A DNA stretch of 58,925 nucleotides from an uncultured bacterium. GTDB taxonomy: Bacteria; Hydrogenedentota; Hydrogenedentia; Hydrogenedentales; Hydrogenedentaceae. The notes below the pieces were generated by a model. It ran no database searches. It worked only from the letters and a program-made list of their open reading frames with translations, and had not been told where the DNA came from. A program made the translations under genes and the position numbers. Location of the stretch: NCBI GenBank assembly GCA_937124615.1, contig CAKZKR010000003.1:1-58925 (forward strand), read 5' to 3'. This document shows, in pieces, positions 33,899 through 41,520 of the stretch. Position 1 is the first letter of the stretch; the number at the start of each line of letters is the position of its first letter.

Positions 33899-34810
33899 AT
33901 GAAAAACAAAAAGGTTTTAACATTGCTTTTCGGGTTGTGCTTTATTTTTGTAACACAGTGGATTATAGCCCAAACTCCTGCACCGCAAGGACCTCCACCT
34001 CCCAATGTCATGGACCGTGATAGACCGGGGCCTCCACAAGGACCTCCGTTCGATCGTCCAGGAATGACAGAAGTATTCAAGAATGCGGACAAGAATGCGG
34101 ATGGGAACTTGAGTTTAGAAGAATTTATGGAGATGCATAAGGACCGTCCACCGATGCGACAACCTAAACAGGGAGGAGAACGTCCGAACAAACCTCCGAT
34201 GATGGGAAAAGGTGAAGGTCCTCGTGGGGAAGGCAGACCGCCAGAAGGGAGGCCTAATCGTCCTGAGAGACAAGGTCCTCCGGAAGATAGAATGAGAATT
34301 CGAGCAGAGGAAGTTTTTAAAGAAGCAGATAAAAATGGAGATGGAAAACTAACTCTGGAAGAGTTTAAATCTATTAAACCTCCGCGTGGACCAAAACCTC
34401 CACTTCCACCTGATGCTCCTGTTCCTCCCGACGGTAGACCGGGACCAGATGGACGCAGACCTATGGGACAGAAAATAGTAGGATTGCTTGAAGAAGCAGA
34501 CGGTAATGGCGATGGTAAGGTATCTCTTGAAGAATTAAAAGCAGTTCGACCTCATATAACAGAAGAACGATTCAAGTTGATGGATACGGATAATGATGGG
34601 TTTATTACAAAGGAGGATATACGCGATTGGGCGGAACATGCTCAGATGAAATTTAAAGACGCTGATACAGATAATGATGGAAAACTATCGCGTGAAGAAG
34701 TGAAAAAAATATTTCCCAATATGAATGATGATGCTTTTAATAGAAGGGACGATAATCAGGATGGTTTTTTGACAATAGAAGAGCTGAAACCGAAGTTTAA
34801 CAGAAACTAA
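33899..34810 (+). CDS. Secreted EF-hand calcium-binding protein with Pro/Arg/Gly-rich linkers
   Basis: 303 residues with a signal peptide (VLTLLFGLCFIFVTQWIIA) and about six EF-hand loops of the D-x-[DN]-x-DG type: DKNADGNLSLEE, DKNGDGKLTLEE, DGNGDGKVSLEE, DTDNDGFITKED, DTDNDGKLSREE and DDNQDGFLTIEE. Between the first three lie long linkers rich in Pro, Arg, Gly and Glu. It should bind calcium outside the cytoplasm. The last three loops are spaced as canonical pairs. AAGGAG precedes the ATG, and the gene ends in its own terminator. Confidence 0.9.
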   Translation: MKNKKVLTLLFGLCFIFVTQWIIAQTPAPQGPPPPNVMDRDRPGPPQGPPFDRPGMTEVFKNADKNADGNLSLEEFMEMHKDRPPMRQPKQGGERPNKPPMMGKGEGPRGEGRPPEGRPNRPERQGPPEDRMRIRAEEVFKEADKNGDGKLTLEEFKSIKPPRGPKPPLPPDAPVPPDGRPGPDGRRPMGQKIVGLLEEADGNGDGKVSLEELKAVRPHITEERFKLMDTDNDGFITKEDIRDWAEHAQMKFKDADTDNDGKLSREEVKKIFPNMNDDAFNRRDDNQDGFLTIEELKPKFNRN

Positions 34811-34840
34811 GCCCTTCTTTTTACCTGGAATATAGTGATA

Positions 34841-34869
34841 TACATCGGGGATAGAAAATCCCCGATGTA
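34841..34869 (+). terminator. Intrinsic terminator after the EF-hand gene
   Basis: A perfect 12-bp stem (34841-34852 with 34858-34869) with a 5-base loop, followed on the plus strand by TTATTTTT. It also abuts the stop of the convergent flippase-like gene. Confidence 0.88.
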
Positions 34870-35907
34870 TTATTTTTGATTATTTGTCTGGACTATAGAA
34901 TGACTTGATAATTGTTCAATATAAATACAGATTAGCCCCACCGTAATAACGCTTATAAAATTCGCACCGTGAGCCAATATGGCGATAGCCCGTGAAGTAT
35001 TGATATCTACTAAGGGTGCGGTTAACGCAAGCCCTCCAACAACACCCGCATGGAATTGTCCTATAAATCCAGGTGCTCCGGGGACGCTAATAAGTATTGA
35101 TAGCAATGTGATGCTCACGGGGGGTGTATACCAGGGGTATTGAATATTGAATGCTTTGAAAAGGAAAATATAGGATAACCAGAAAGTTCCCCATGTGATA
35201 CATGAAAATAAGCCGGCTCCTAAAATGGACTTTGGGTTTTTAATCATACTAATAGCATCGCGTACATTTTCTGAAATCCTCGTAATGAAATGAACCGATT
35301 TTTCTCCTAATAATTTCTCACTTTTTTGAATAAGTGTTACAAATCTGTGAGAATATAGATAAAAGAATATACAAGACAGAACAATCGAAAGGATAATTGT
35401 TATTGTAAATAGGACTGCTTTTTGTATTAGGTCTGCGGGAATAGTTACATTGAGAACATCGGGAGGGAGGAGAATATCTTTTTTAGGATGAAAACCTGTC
35501 AGTGAAATGATGAGTATCATAAGCAATCCCAGTAGGTCAGAAGTTCTGTCTAATGCAACATAGGTAAGACTTTTTGATAAGGGTATCTTAGTAAATTTTG
35601 TTAGCATACCTGCCCGGATTGCCTCGCCAATTCGTCCAGGAAGCAGAAAATTCGCCATGAACCCTATTTGTGTGGATGTAAATAAATGGCGAAAAGAAAC
35701 TTTTTCATTAGTGTTTACGATGAAGTGCCACCGGATTACACGAGTTATAAAACTGATTAAGATGGCTAAAATACATAAAGAAAACCACCATGGGTTGCAT
35801 GTTTTGATTGCATTCCATAAATCGTTAAGGTTTGTAGTTCGAAAGACGAGCCAGAATAGAAAAAGACCAATCCCGGTTGCTATTAAAAAACGAAGAACCT
35901 TTTTCAT
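34870..35907 (-). CDS. UPF0104/YbhN-family integral membrane protein (flippase-like)
   Basis: A 345-residue polytopic protein of the lysylphosphatidylglycerol synthase transmembrane family. Family features visible are RHLFTSTQIGFMANFLLPGRIGEA split around position 80-105, ALDRTSDLLGLL, and SVPGAPGFIGQFHAG in the C-terminal part. There is no aminoacyl-transferase domain, so it is the membrane half only. Relatives move lipids or lipid-linked sugars. It is convergent with the EF-hand gene. Confidence 0.85.
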   Translation of the reverse strand: MKKVLRFLIATGIGLFLFWLVFRTTNLNDLWNAIKTCNPWWFSLCILAILISFITRVIRWHFIVNTNEKVSFRHLFTSTQIGFMANFLLPGRIGEAIRAGMLTKFTKIPLSKSLTYVALDRTSDLLGLLMILIISLTGFHPKKDILLPPDVLNVTIPADLIQKAVLFTITIILSIVLSCIFFYLYSHRFVTLIQKSEKLLGEKSVHFITRISENVRDAISMIKNPKSILGAGLFSCITWGTFWLSYIFLFKAFNIQYPWYTPPVSITLLSILISVPGAPGFIGQFHAGVVGGLALTAPLVDINTSRAIAILAHGANFISVITVGLICIYIEQLSSHSIVQTNNQK

Positions 35908-35954
35908 TTATGTCCTATCAGTAATTTTTAGTAAAGGATAACGAAAACAGAATA

Positions 35955-36434
35955 TTAATGCAAATTATATCCTTTAACCCATGTCAAACCCTGCGTGCGA
36001 AGCCGTCGAAAAGGCTCCATCCGTCTTGTAGATGTATATGCTTCATGAACCCGAAGTGTTTCTTCCGGGGTGGATTTTTTCTTCTCAGATGATATTTCCT
36101 GTACGGCCTTCTGGAAACCTTGATACATATCCAACATACAGTTTAGACATAAATTACGGTTAGGAAGGGCATGATGATTCCCGCACATAGAACAAGTACG
36201 GTTTTTTGTTTTATTTTCATCTATCGTTTCTTCTGTTTCAAATGATAATTCTAAGTCAGTTTGTTTTTCATCAGAAGGTGGGATAATTATTTTGTGTTTT
36301 ATAGGTTCCTTTTCAGGGACAGGTTCTACTTTTTTTTCTTTCAGACACTTTGAACAAAGTGTTTGCCCTATTTTTTTGGGTATTAATCGTCCACATTCAG
36401 AACATCGAGCCAAATTGGTATTATCCAGTGACAT
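35955..36434 (-). CDS. Protein with two four-cysteine zinc ribbons
   Basis: 159 residues. The first zinc ribbon, ARCSECGRLI followed by LCSKCLKEK, is at the N-terminus. An acidic linker follows, and then a second ribbon (TCSMCGNHH with LCLNCMLDM). The C-terminus is basic (RRMEPFRRLRTQG). The N-terminal ribbon resembles those of small flagellar-operon proteins of the YvyF type, but this is only a visual similarity. ATG 36434 overlaps coaE by 14 bases. The role is unknown; nucleic-acid or protein binding is plausible. Confidence 0.7.
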   Translation of the reverse strand: MSLDNTNLARCSECGRLIPKKIGQTLCSKCLKEKKVEPVPEKEPIKHKIIIPPSDEKQTDLELSFETEETIDENKTKNRTCSMCGNHHALPNRNLCLNCMLDMYQGFQKAVQEISSEKKKSTPEETLRVHEAYTSTRRMEPFRRLRTQGLTWVKGYNLH

Positions 36435-37023
36435 CGGAAATTTCCTTAACAATTCTTTCTACTTCTTTCTCTAATTTTATAAAATCATTATTATTGTTAA
36501 TTATCCATTTAGCAATAGGAATTTTTTCATCGGGATTTTTTTGTGATAAAACCCGTTGTTTTGCTTCTTCGTATGAGAGATTTCGTGAATTCATAAGTCG
36601 TTGTATTCTTACTTCTTCCGGGCAAACTACCAGAATGAGCTGATTCAGCCATTCCGGTAATCGGTCTTCGTACTCTCCTATTAATGCTGATTCAACAATA
36701 ACTATTTTATGCCCTTGTTCCAGGGCTTGTTGTACTCTATTTATTATATCGGCAATAACAAATGGATGTATAAGTTGATTGATACGATTTCTTTCTTCAA
36801 CATTGGAAAACACGATTTCACCTAATTTTTTTCGGTCAATCTGACCATTAAATAATATATCGTTACCATACATCTCAATAATTTTTCTTTTTATTTCCTC
36901 ATTTGATAATAGGTTATGTCCGATTTCATCTGAATTAATTACATAAAATCCGTACTTCTTGAATATCTTTGCTACTTCTGTTTTTCCACTGGCTATACCA
37001 CCAGTAAGTCCTATAATTTTCAT
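36421..37023 (-). CDS. coaE: Dephospho-CoA kinase
   Basis: A 200-residue P-loop kinase that phosphorylates the 3'-OH of dephospho-CoA, the last step of CoA synthesis. The P-loop is GLTGGIASGKTEVA (5-18), followed by the substrate-binding INSDEIGH and the lid region with RLMNSRNLSYEEAKQR. Length is standard. It is the upstream gene of a pair with the zinc-ribbon protein. Confidence 0.95.
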   Translation of the reverse strand: MKIIGLTGGIASGKTEVAKIFKKYGFYVINSDEIGHNLLSNEEIKRKIIEMYGNDILFNGQIDRKKLGEIVFSNVEERNRINQLIHPFVIADIINRVQQALEQGHKIVIVESALIGEYEDRLPEWLNQLILVVCPEEVRIQRLMNSRNLSYEEAKQRVLSQKNPDEKIPIAKWIINNNNDFIKLEKEVERIVKEISDVTG

Positions 37024-37194
37024 ATTTCACACCTATTTAAAGAATAACATATTTTTTATTATATTGGACTTGTTTGTAGATATTAATTTATGAGTAGTAA
37101 TTAAATCAAAGTAATATAAAAGGTGGGAAGAAAACTTTTTATAGGAAACTAATGGGAGTATAATAAAATAAAGACTTTTTATAAAGGAAAATAC

Positions 37195-37965
37195 ATGATT
37201 CGGTTATCAGGTTTATTCTCATATGAGGCAATCCCTCTTGTTAGTGCAGTAAAAAGGATTTCTTCTGTTCAATTTGAATGGTTGACCTTCAATGCTTTGT
37301 GTGATAGTTTTGTAAGAGGGGATGTGGATGGAATTTTGTGCCCTCCACTTATGGCTCTCCAATTTCCCGAAAGTTTAATTGTGCCGGGAGTGGGGGTTGC
37401 TACTTCTGGAGGAGTTCCATCACCTGTTTTATTTTCAAAAAAACTTATTAGCGATATAGAGACGGTTTTTATAAGTGAGCCCTATAGATACTGGGAGGAT
37501 TGGTTGAATATAGTATGGAATCTTTTACATTCAAATTTAATAGAGAAATCGTTAAGGATTAACAAGGAAAGAAATGGAAATGAAGATGCTTATCTTGTAG
37601 ATGTTATAAAGGAAAGTGAATCTAATGAGGGGATGTATGTGTATAACCTGGGTGAAATCTGGAAGCAAGTAACTGCTTATCCTATGGTATGCTGGGTATG
37701 GTTATGTCGAGGGGATGCGGATTATAGACAGGTTCGAAGTGTTCTCGGTTATATATGGGATTATGCAAAGGAGAATTTAGCAGAATTTAAATGGGGTAAT
37801 TTTAAGAATGAGGATATCCCTGAAAAATGGGAAAATCAGGCAAATTATATTTCGGATATATATTACAACCTGGCCTCAATGGAGTTTGATGGAATTCATT
37901 GGCTTGTGGAACAGGCGAAAAAGTATGGAATAGCCTCTGAAGATGCAGAAATACATATTTGTTAA
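37195..37965 (+). CDS. MqnA/MqnD-like periplasmic-binding-fold protein
   Basis: 256 residues. The N-terminal strand and loop (IRLSGLFSYEAIPLVSAV), GDVDGILCPPLMAL and the segment PSPVLFSKKLISDIETVFI follow the layout of the menaquinone-biosynthesis MqnA/MqnD family (futalosine pathway). The typical MqnA opening (R-I/L-G-x-V-x-Y-x-N) is altered, so the reaction cannot be assumed. The C-terminal 120 residues are rich in Trp. AAAGGA lies upstream, with TATAAT near 37157. No other mqn genes are in the window. Confidence 0.5.
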   Translation: MIRLSGLFSYEAIPLVSAVKRISSVQFEWLTFNALCDSFVRGDVDGILCPPLMALQFPESLIVPGVGVATSGGVPSPVLFSKKLISDIETVFISEPYRYWEDWLNIVWNLLHSNLIEKSLRINKERNGNEDAYLVDVIKESESNEGMYVYNLGEIWKQVTAYPMVCWVWLCRGDADYRQVRSVLGYIWDYAKENLAEFKWGNFKNEDIPEKWENQANYISDIYYNLASMEFDGIHWLVEQAKKYGIASEDAEIHIC

Positions 37966-38468
37966 TCTGTGTCATAATCCGTAAAATCATCTAAAATTAG
38001 GACCATTACTACTGCATTTTCTCGTGTTCGCGAGTAATAACCTATGCGAGTTCCTATTGTTTGGAATCCCATTTTTTCATATAGACAACGGGCTGGATAG
38101 TTTCTTTCGCGGACTTCAAGAATGATTTTTTTTACATCTTCTTTTTTTACCTGTTTGAAGATGTAATTCATAAAGAGTGTTCCTAATCCCTTTCTGCGAT
38201 ATGTAGGGGCTACAGTAAATTTTGTAATATGTGCTTCTTCTCCACCTAACCAATAACCTGCATAACCTATGAGAGAATTGTCAATAAAAAAAACAAAAAA
38301 TTTGCCTGCTCTATTATTAATTTCGGGAAGAAATAACTCTTTTGACCATGCGTCGGGGTATGATTCTACTTCCATAGCATAAACACGGTCTATGTGTTCT
38401 TCTTCTAACAAAAAAACCTTAATTTCAATATTTTGAGGGCTGATTATTGTGTCGTAGGGCTCTGACAT
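37962..38468 (-). CDS. rimI: Ribosomal-protein-alanine N-acetyltransferase
   Basis: A 168-residue GNAT enzyme. The acetyl-CoA loop is in VAPTYRRKGLGTLFMNYI, followed by the RimI-type EVRERNYPARCLYEKMGFQ. RimI acetylates the N-terminus of ribosomal protein S18. The pairing with tsaB upstream (25-base overlap) is the common bacterial arrangement and supports the assignment. Confidence 0.9.
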   Translation of the reverse strand: MSEPYDTIISPQNIEIKVFLLEEEHIDRVYAMEVESYPDAWSKELFLPEINNRAGKFFVFFIDNSLIGYAGYWLGGEEAHITKFTVAPTYRRKGLGTLFMNYIFKQVKKEDVKKIILEVRERNYPARCLYEKMGFQTIGTRIGYYSRTRENAVVMVLILDDFTDYDTD

Positions 38469-39160
38469 TTTTTTCTTTTTTCTTCAGGTTGTGATAAACG
38501 CAAATAAATAGGAAGAATTTCGTCAATTTCCTTTTTATAGCCTTGTTGCCAGAGAGATAGGGCTTCCACTGCTACTGTGGAGGCTCGAGGATGACTCCAC
38601 CAGGATTCTCCAAATTTTGCTTTTGGGAAATTTTCTACAAGAGTCTCGTGGTATAAAAAAGCACCCTCTCCAAGAAAAAAGATAGTATCAATTTGTGTAT
38701 TTTCTTTTAATATTTTGATAAAGTCTTGAATATTTCCTAAAAAATTTTCATAGATGATTTTTCGAAAACTGTTTTCAAATAAATAAATACCTGCGAATAC
38801 CTCTTTCATACGGGCATCCATAATGGGACATACAATTGCATTATGGAAAGGTGCTAATCGTGTCATAGCGTTTAAAGATGATACTCCGACGAGAGGTTTT
38901 CCCTTTGCAAGGGCTATTCCTTTCCATGTAGATAATCCAACACGCAAACCGGTAAATGAACCGGGTCCTAAGGAAATAGCCAGTAGATCAATCTCATCAA
39001 TTGATAATCGTACTTCATTAAGTAAAGTTTCTATTAAAGGAACAAGTCGTTCAGAATGTCGTTTCCCTGCGTTAATGGAAATTTCGCCTAATAGTTCATC
39101 ATTGGATAATACAGCAACAGTATTGACATCTGTACTTGTATCTGCAGACAAAATCTTCAT
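38444..39160 (-). CDS. tsaB: tRNA t6A37 biosynthesis protein TsaB
   Basis: A 238-residue ASKHA-fold protein with ILSADTSTDVNTVAVLS, GKRHSERLVPLIETLL and the diagnostic AISLGPGSFTGLRVGLSTWKG (split near residues 62-82). TsaB partners TsaD and TsaE in threonylcarbamoylation of A37 in ANN-decoding tRNAs. It lacks the metal-binding His pair of TsaD, as expected. It is transcribed with rimI. Confidence 0.94.
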   Translation of the reverse strand: MKILSADTSTDVNTVAVLSNDELLGEISINAGKRHSERLVPLIETLLNEVRLSIDEIDLLAISLGPGSFTGLRVGLSTWKGIALAKGKPLVGVSSLNAMTRLAPFHNAIVCPIMDARMKEVFAGIYLFENSFRKIIYENFLGNIQDFIKILKENTQIDTIFFLGEGAFLYHETLVENFPKAKFGESWWSHPRASTVAVEALSLWQQGYKKEIDEILPIYLRLSQPEEKRKKCQSPTTQ

Positions 39161-39219
39161 AACAGATATATAATGCTCGATAGTTTTTTGTTTCGTTAGT
39201 GTTTTTGTAAAAAATGTCT

Positions 39220-39561
39220 TTATTCAGGTGATTCAGATTTTAAATTGTTTGATAAATCTGCTAAAAGTTTTTTAAGTTCCTTGCCTGCTTTAAATGTAAC
39301 AACATATCTGTGAGGAACTTCTACTACAACGTTAGTTTTAGGATTTCTTCCCTTACGAGGGGCTCTCTTTTTTACCTCAAATACGCCAAAATTGCGGATT
39401 TCCCAGCGTTTCCCTTCTCCTAACTTTGTAGTGATTATATCCAGTGCTTTTTCAATTGTTTTGGCAACATCGCTTTGTGTGAATCCTAAATCTTCAGAGA
39501 TTTGATTCACAAGGTCTCTTTTGGTAAGTGTGTTCGCTTGAACTTCTTTTTCCGGTTCCAT
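39220..39561 (-). CDS. HU/IHF-family DNA-binding protein
   Basis: A 113-residue HU-fold protein: TKRDLVNQISEDLGFTQSDV at the N-terminus, GEGKRWEIRNFGVFEVKKR in the body, and the DNA-binding arm PRKGRNPKTNVVVEVPHRYVV in which the Pro intercalates. It bends DNA and compacts the nucleoid. The extra N- and C-terminal residues are acidic. ATG 39561 is chosen because AAAGGAG lies eight bases upstream. Confidence 0.92.
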   Translation of the reverse strand: MEPEKEVQANTLTKRDLVNQISEDLGFTQSDVAKTIEKALDIITTKLGEGKRWEIRNFGVFEVKKRAPRKGRNPKTNVVVEVPHRYVVTFKAGKELKKLLADLSNNLKSESPE

Positions 39562-39699
39562 AATCTGAACTCCTTTGTTCAAGGTTGTTTTGTTCTAAAT
39601 CCTTTTGTAAAATGTATTTAATCATTAATTATAGTCTATATGCAAGTTTTATTCAGGGTAAAAATTTATTTTACTTAAATTGTAATAGGAGGTTTTGTT

Positions 39700-40419
39700 A
39701 TGGAAAAGAAAAAAAAATTAATATTTATGTCCCTCATTTTGATACTCGGTTTTTTTATCGGGATGAATTTTTTCAATTGGTTAGATAAAATTTTTAACGA
39801 GCCTGTTCCGATTGGAGAGGTTACCAAGGTTCCAGAGGGAGAAGGCTGGATAGACTTGCTTTCTGACGAGAATAGGGTTTATTGGAAAAATGTAACAGAT
39901 GAAAAGAATATATTTGAAATGCAAAATGATGGAGTTTTACATATATTTGGGAAGACAATATATCCATTAAGATATGTAGGTTTTTCGCAAAGGACTTTTT
40001 CAGATTTTCAATTACATTTGGAGTTTAAACTTACGAGAAGAGCCAATAGTGGAGTTTTTCTGCGTTCCCAAATTAATGACCCTATGAATCGAGGGTTTGA
40101 GGTGCAGGTTCTTGAAGATTATGGGAAGCCACCGAATAAAAATAGCTGTGGCGCGATTTACGATATTACGACGCCTATGTATAACATGTCTTTTCCAGCG
40201 GGACAGTGGAATTCTTATGATATTACGGTTCAAGGGAGTACTGTTCAGGTGGTGATGAATGGTTGGTTAATTATTCATACTTTTTTGGATAAGATGACGG
40301 AACCATTGGGAAAATTTCCAGTTGCGTATGCCACATTACCCAAAGAGGGTTATTTGTTATTACAAGACCATGGGGGAGAAGTCTGGTATCGAAATATCCG
40401 AATTAAACCGCTTAAATGA
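39700..40419 (+). CDS. 3-keto-disaccharide hydrolase-like (DUF1080) protein, membrane anchored
   Basis: 239 residues. An N-terminal signal anchor (LIFMSLILILGFFIGMNFF) is followed by a jelly-roll domain of the DUF1080 type: GWIDLLSDENRVYWKNV, SDFQLHLEFKLTRRANSGVF, GFEVQVLEDYG, and ending GEVWYRNIRIKPL. This family binds or hydrolyses 3-keto-glycosides and is very common in Planctomycetes and related phyla. AGGAGG lies upstream. It is the first of three carbohydrate/surface genes read to the right. Confidence 0.88.
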   Translation: MEKKKKLIFMSLILILGFFIGMNFFNWLDKIFNEPVPIGEVTKVPEGEGWIDLLSDENRVYWKNVTDEKNIFEMQNDGVLHIFGKTIYPLRYVGFSQRTFSDFQLHLEFKLTRRANSGVFLRSQINDPMNRGFEVQVLEDYGKPPNKNSCGAIYDITTPMYNMSFPAGQWNSYDITVQGSTVQVVMNGWLIIHTFLDKMTEPLGKFPVAYATLPKEGYLLLQDHGGEVWYRNIRIKPLK

Positions 40420-40476
40420 TGAAGTAAAAAAATAAGAAATAATTAAAAATTTGTTTTAAAAATTCTAAAAAAAGTT

Positions 40477-40482
40477 TATAAT
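40477..40482 (+). promoter_or_regulatory. Possible -10 box ahead of the pilin-like gene
   Basis: An exact TATAAT lies 80 bases before the coding start in a very A/T-rich gap; no convincing -35 is seen. Confidence 0.3.
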
Positions 40483-40561
40483 TTTATTAGGATAATTTCA
40501 TCCTTTATTTATAGATAAATGTATATCAGACTTTTAAAAATGAGAATTGAAAGGTATTAAT

Positions 40562-41434
40562 ATGAAAAAGAAAGGTTTTACGCTCATTGAATTATTAGTT
40601 GTCATTGCCATTATTGCAATTCTTGCGGCAATTTTACTTCCTGCGTTAGCCCGTGCGCGTGAAGCGGCAAGACGGTCTACTTGCCAGAACAATCTTAAAC
40701 AAATGGGGATTGTTTTTAATATGTATGCTAATGAGGCCAAGGGAGAAATGTTTCCTTACATGAAGTTGTTCGATTGTAGCGGTAATTTTGCAAGAGATGC
40801 TACATTTGAAGGTTCTCTGATTTATCCCGAATATTTAACGGATGTAAATGTACTCGTATGTCCCTCTGATTCTGATGCGGAATCTGTCCGGAGGGCTTTT
40901 CATAAAAACAGTGATTTAGAACAACCCGTTGAACCCTGTAGGTTAGCCAGAGGTAGTTATTATTATTTTGGCTGGGCATTACATCCGGATGTTGTCTTAT
41001 TACCCGGTGTTCAAGTGCCGACAGATTTAAGTCAAATCAATTTAAATAAGACGGAACAGGAAATAATAATGCTTGCATTGCAGTATATAAAAGCCGAAGT
41101 AGTTAATAAGGTTTACTTGCTTTATAACTCTAATACTCCTCTTCAAGATAGAATAAATGGTAAATTAGGAGATTTGGGACCTGTTCCAAGGTTGAGAATG
41201 GGGATTGAACGATTTTTAATAACGGATATAAATAATCCCGCTGCTATGGCGAAAGCGGCAAGTGAAATCCCCGTTATGTGGGATGAAATTGCAGTTTATG
41301 GCGGGGCTACAACTTTTAATCATGTTCCGGGTGGTGGAAATTGTTTATATATGGATGGACATGTAGAGTTTCTTCGCTGGCCGAGTAAATTTCCCGCGGA
41401 TCTTATAGGCATGCTAACTTCGTTTTTGTTCTAA
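40562..41434 (+). CDS. Type IV pilin-like protein with DUF1559/H-x-DG tail
   Basis: 290 residues. The prepilin peptidase site [19 protein letters not shown] (Gly cleavage, Phe+1, Glu+5) opens the protein and continues as a long hydrophobic helix. The C-terminal part holds [20 protein letters not shown], with ten residues between His and Asp-Gly, close to the H-x9-DG domain of planctomycete-type pseudopilins. It should be processed by a prepilin peptidase and placed in a type II secretion or pilus-like structure. Such genes occur in many copies in PVC-type genomes. ATG 40562 is preferred to TTG 40547. Confidence 0.92.
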   Translation: MKKKGFTLIELLVVIAIIAILAAILLPALARAREAARRSTCQNNLKQMGIVFNMYANEAKGEMFPYMKLFDCSGNFARDATFEGSLIYPEYLTDVNVLVCPSDSDAESVRRAFHKNSDLEQPVEPCRLARGSYYYFGWALHPDVVLLPGVQVPTDLSQINLNKTEQEIIMLALQYIKAEVVNKVYLLYNSNTPLQDRINGKLGDLGPVPRLRMGIERFLITDINNPAAMAKAASEIPVMWDEIAVYGGATTFNHVPGGGNCLYMDGHVEFLRWPSKFPADLIGMLTSFLF

Positions 41435-41520
41435 GTATCTCCTACAATCATATAATAACTTTTGTTTCTTGTTAGAAGTAGGTTTTTTATTCTTTAGAAT
41501 TATAGTGAAAGGAAATCAGT

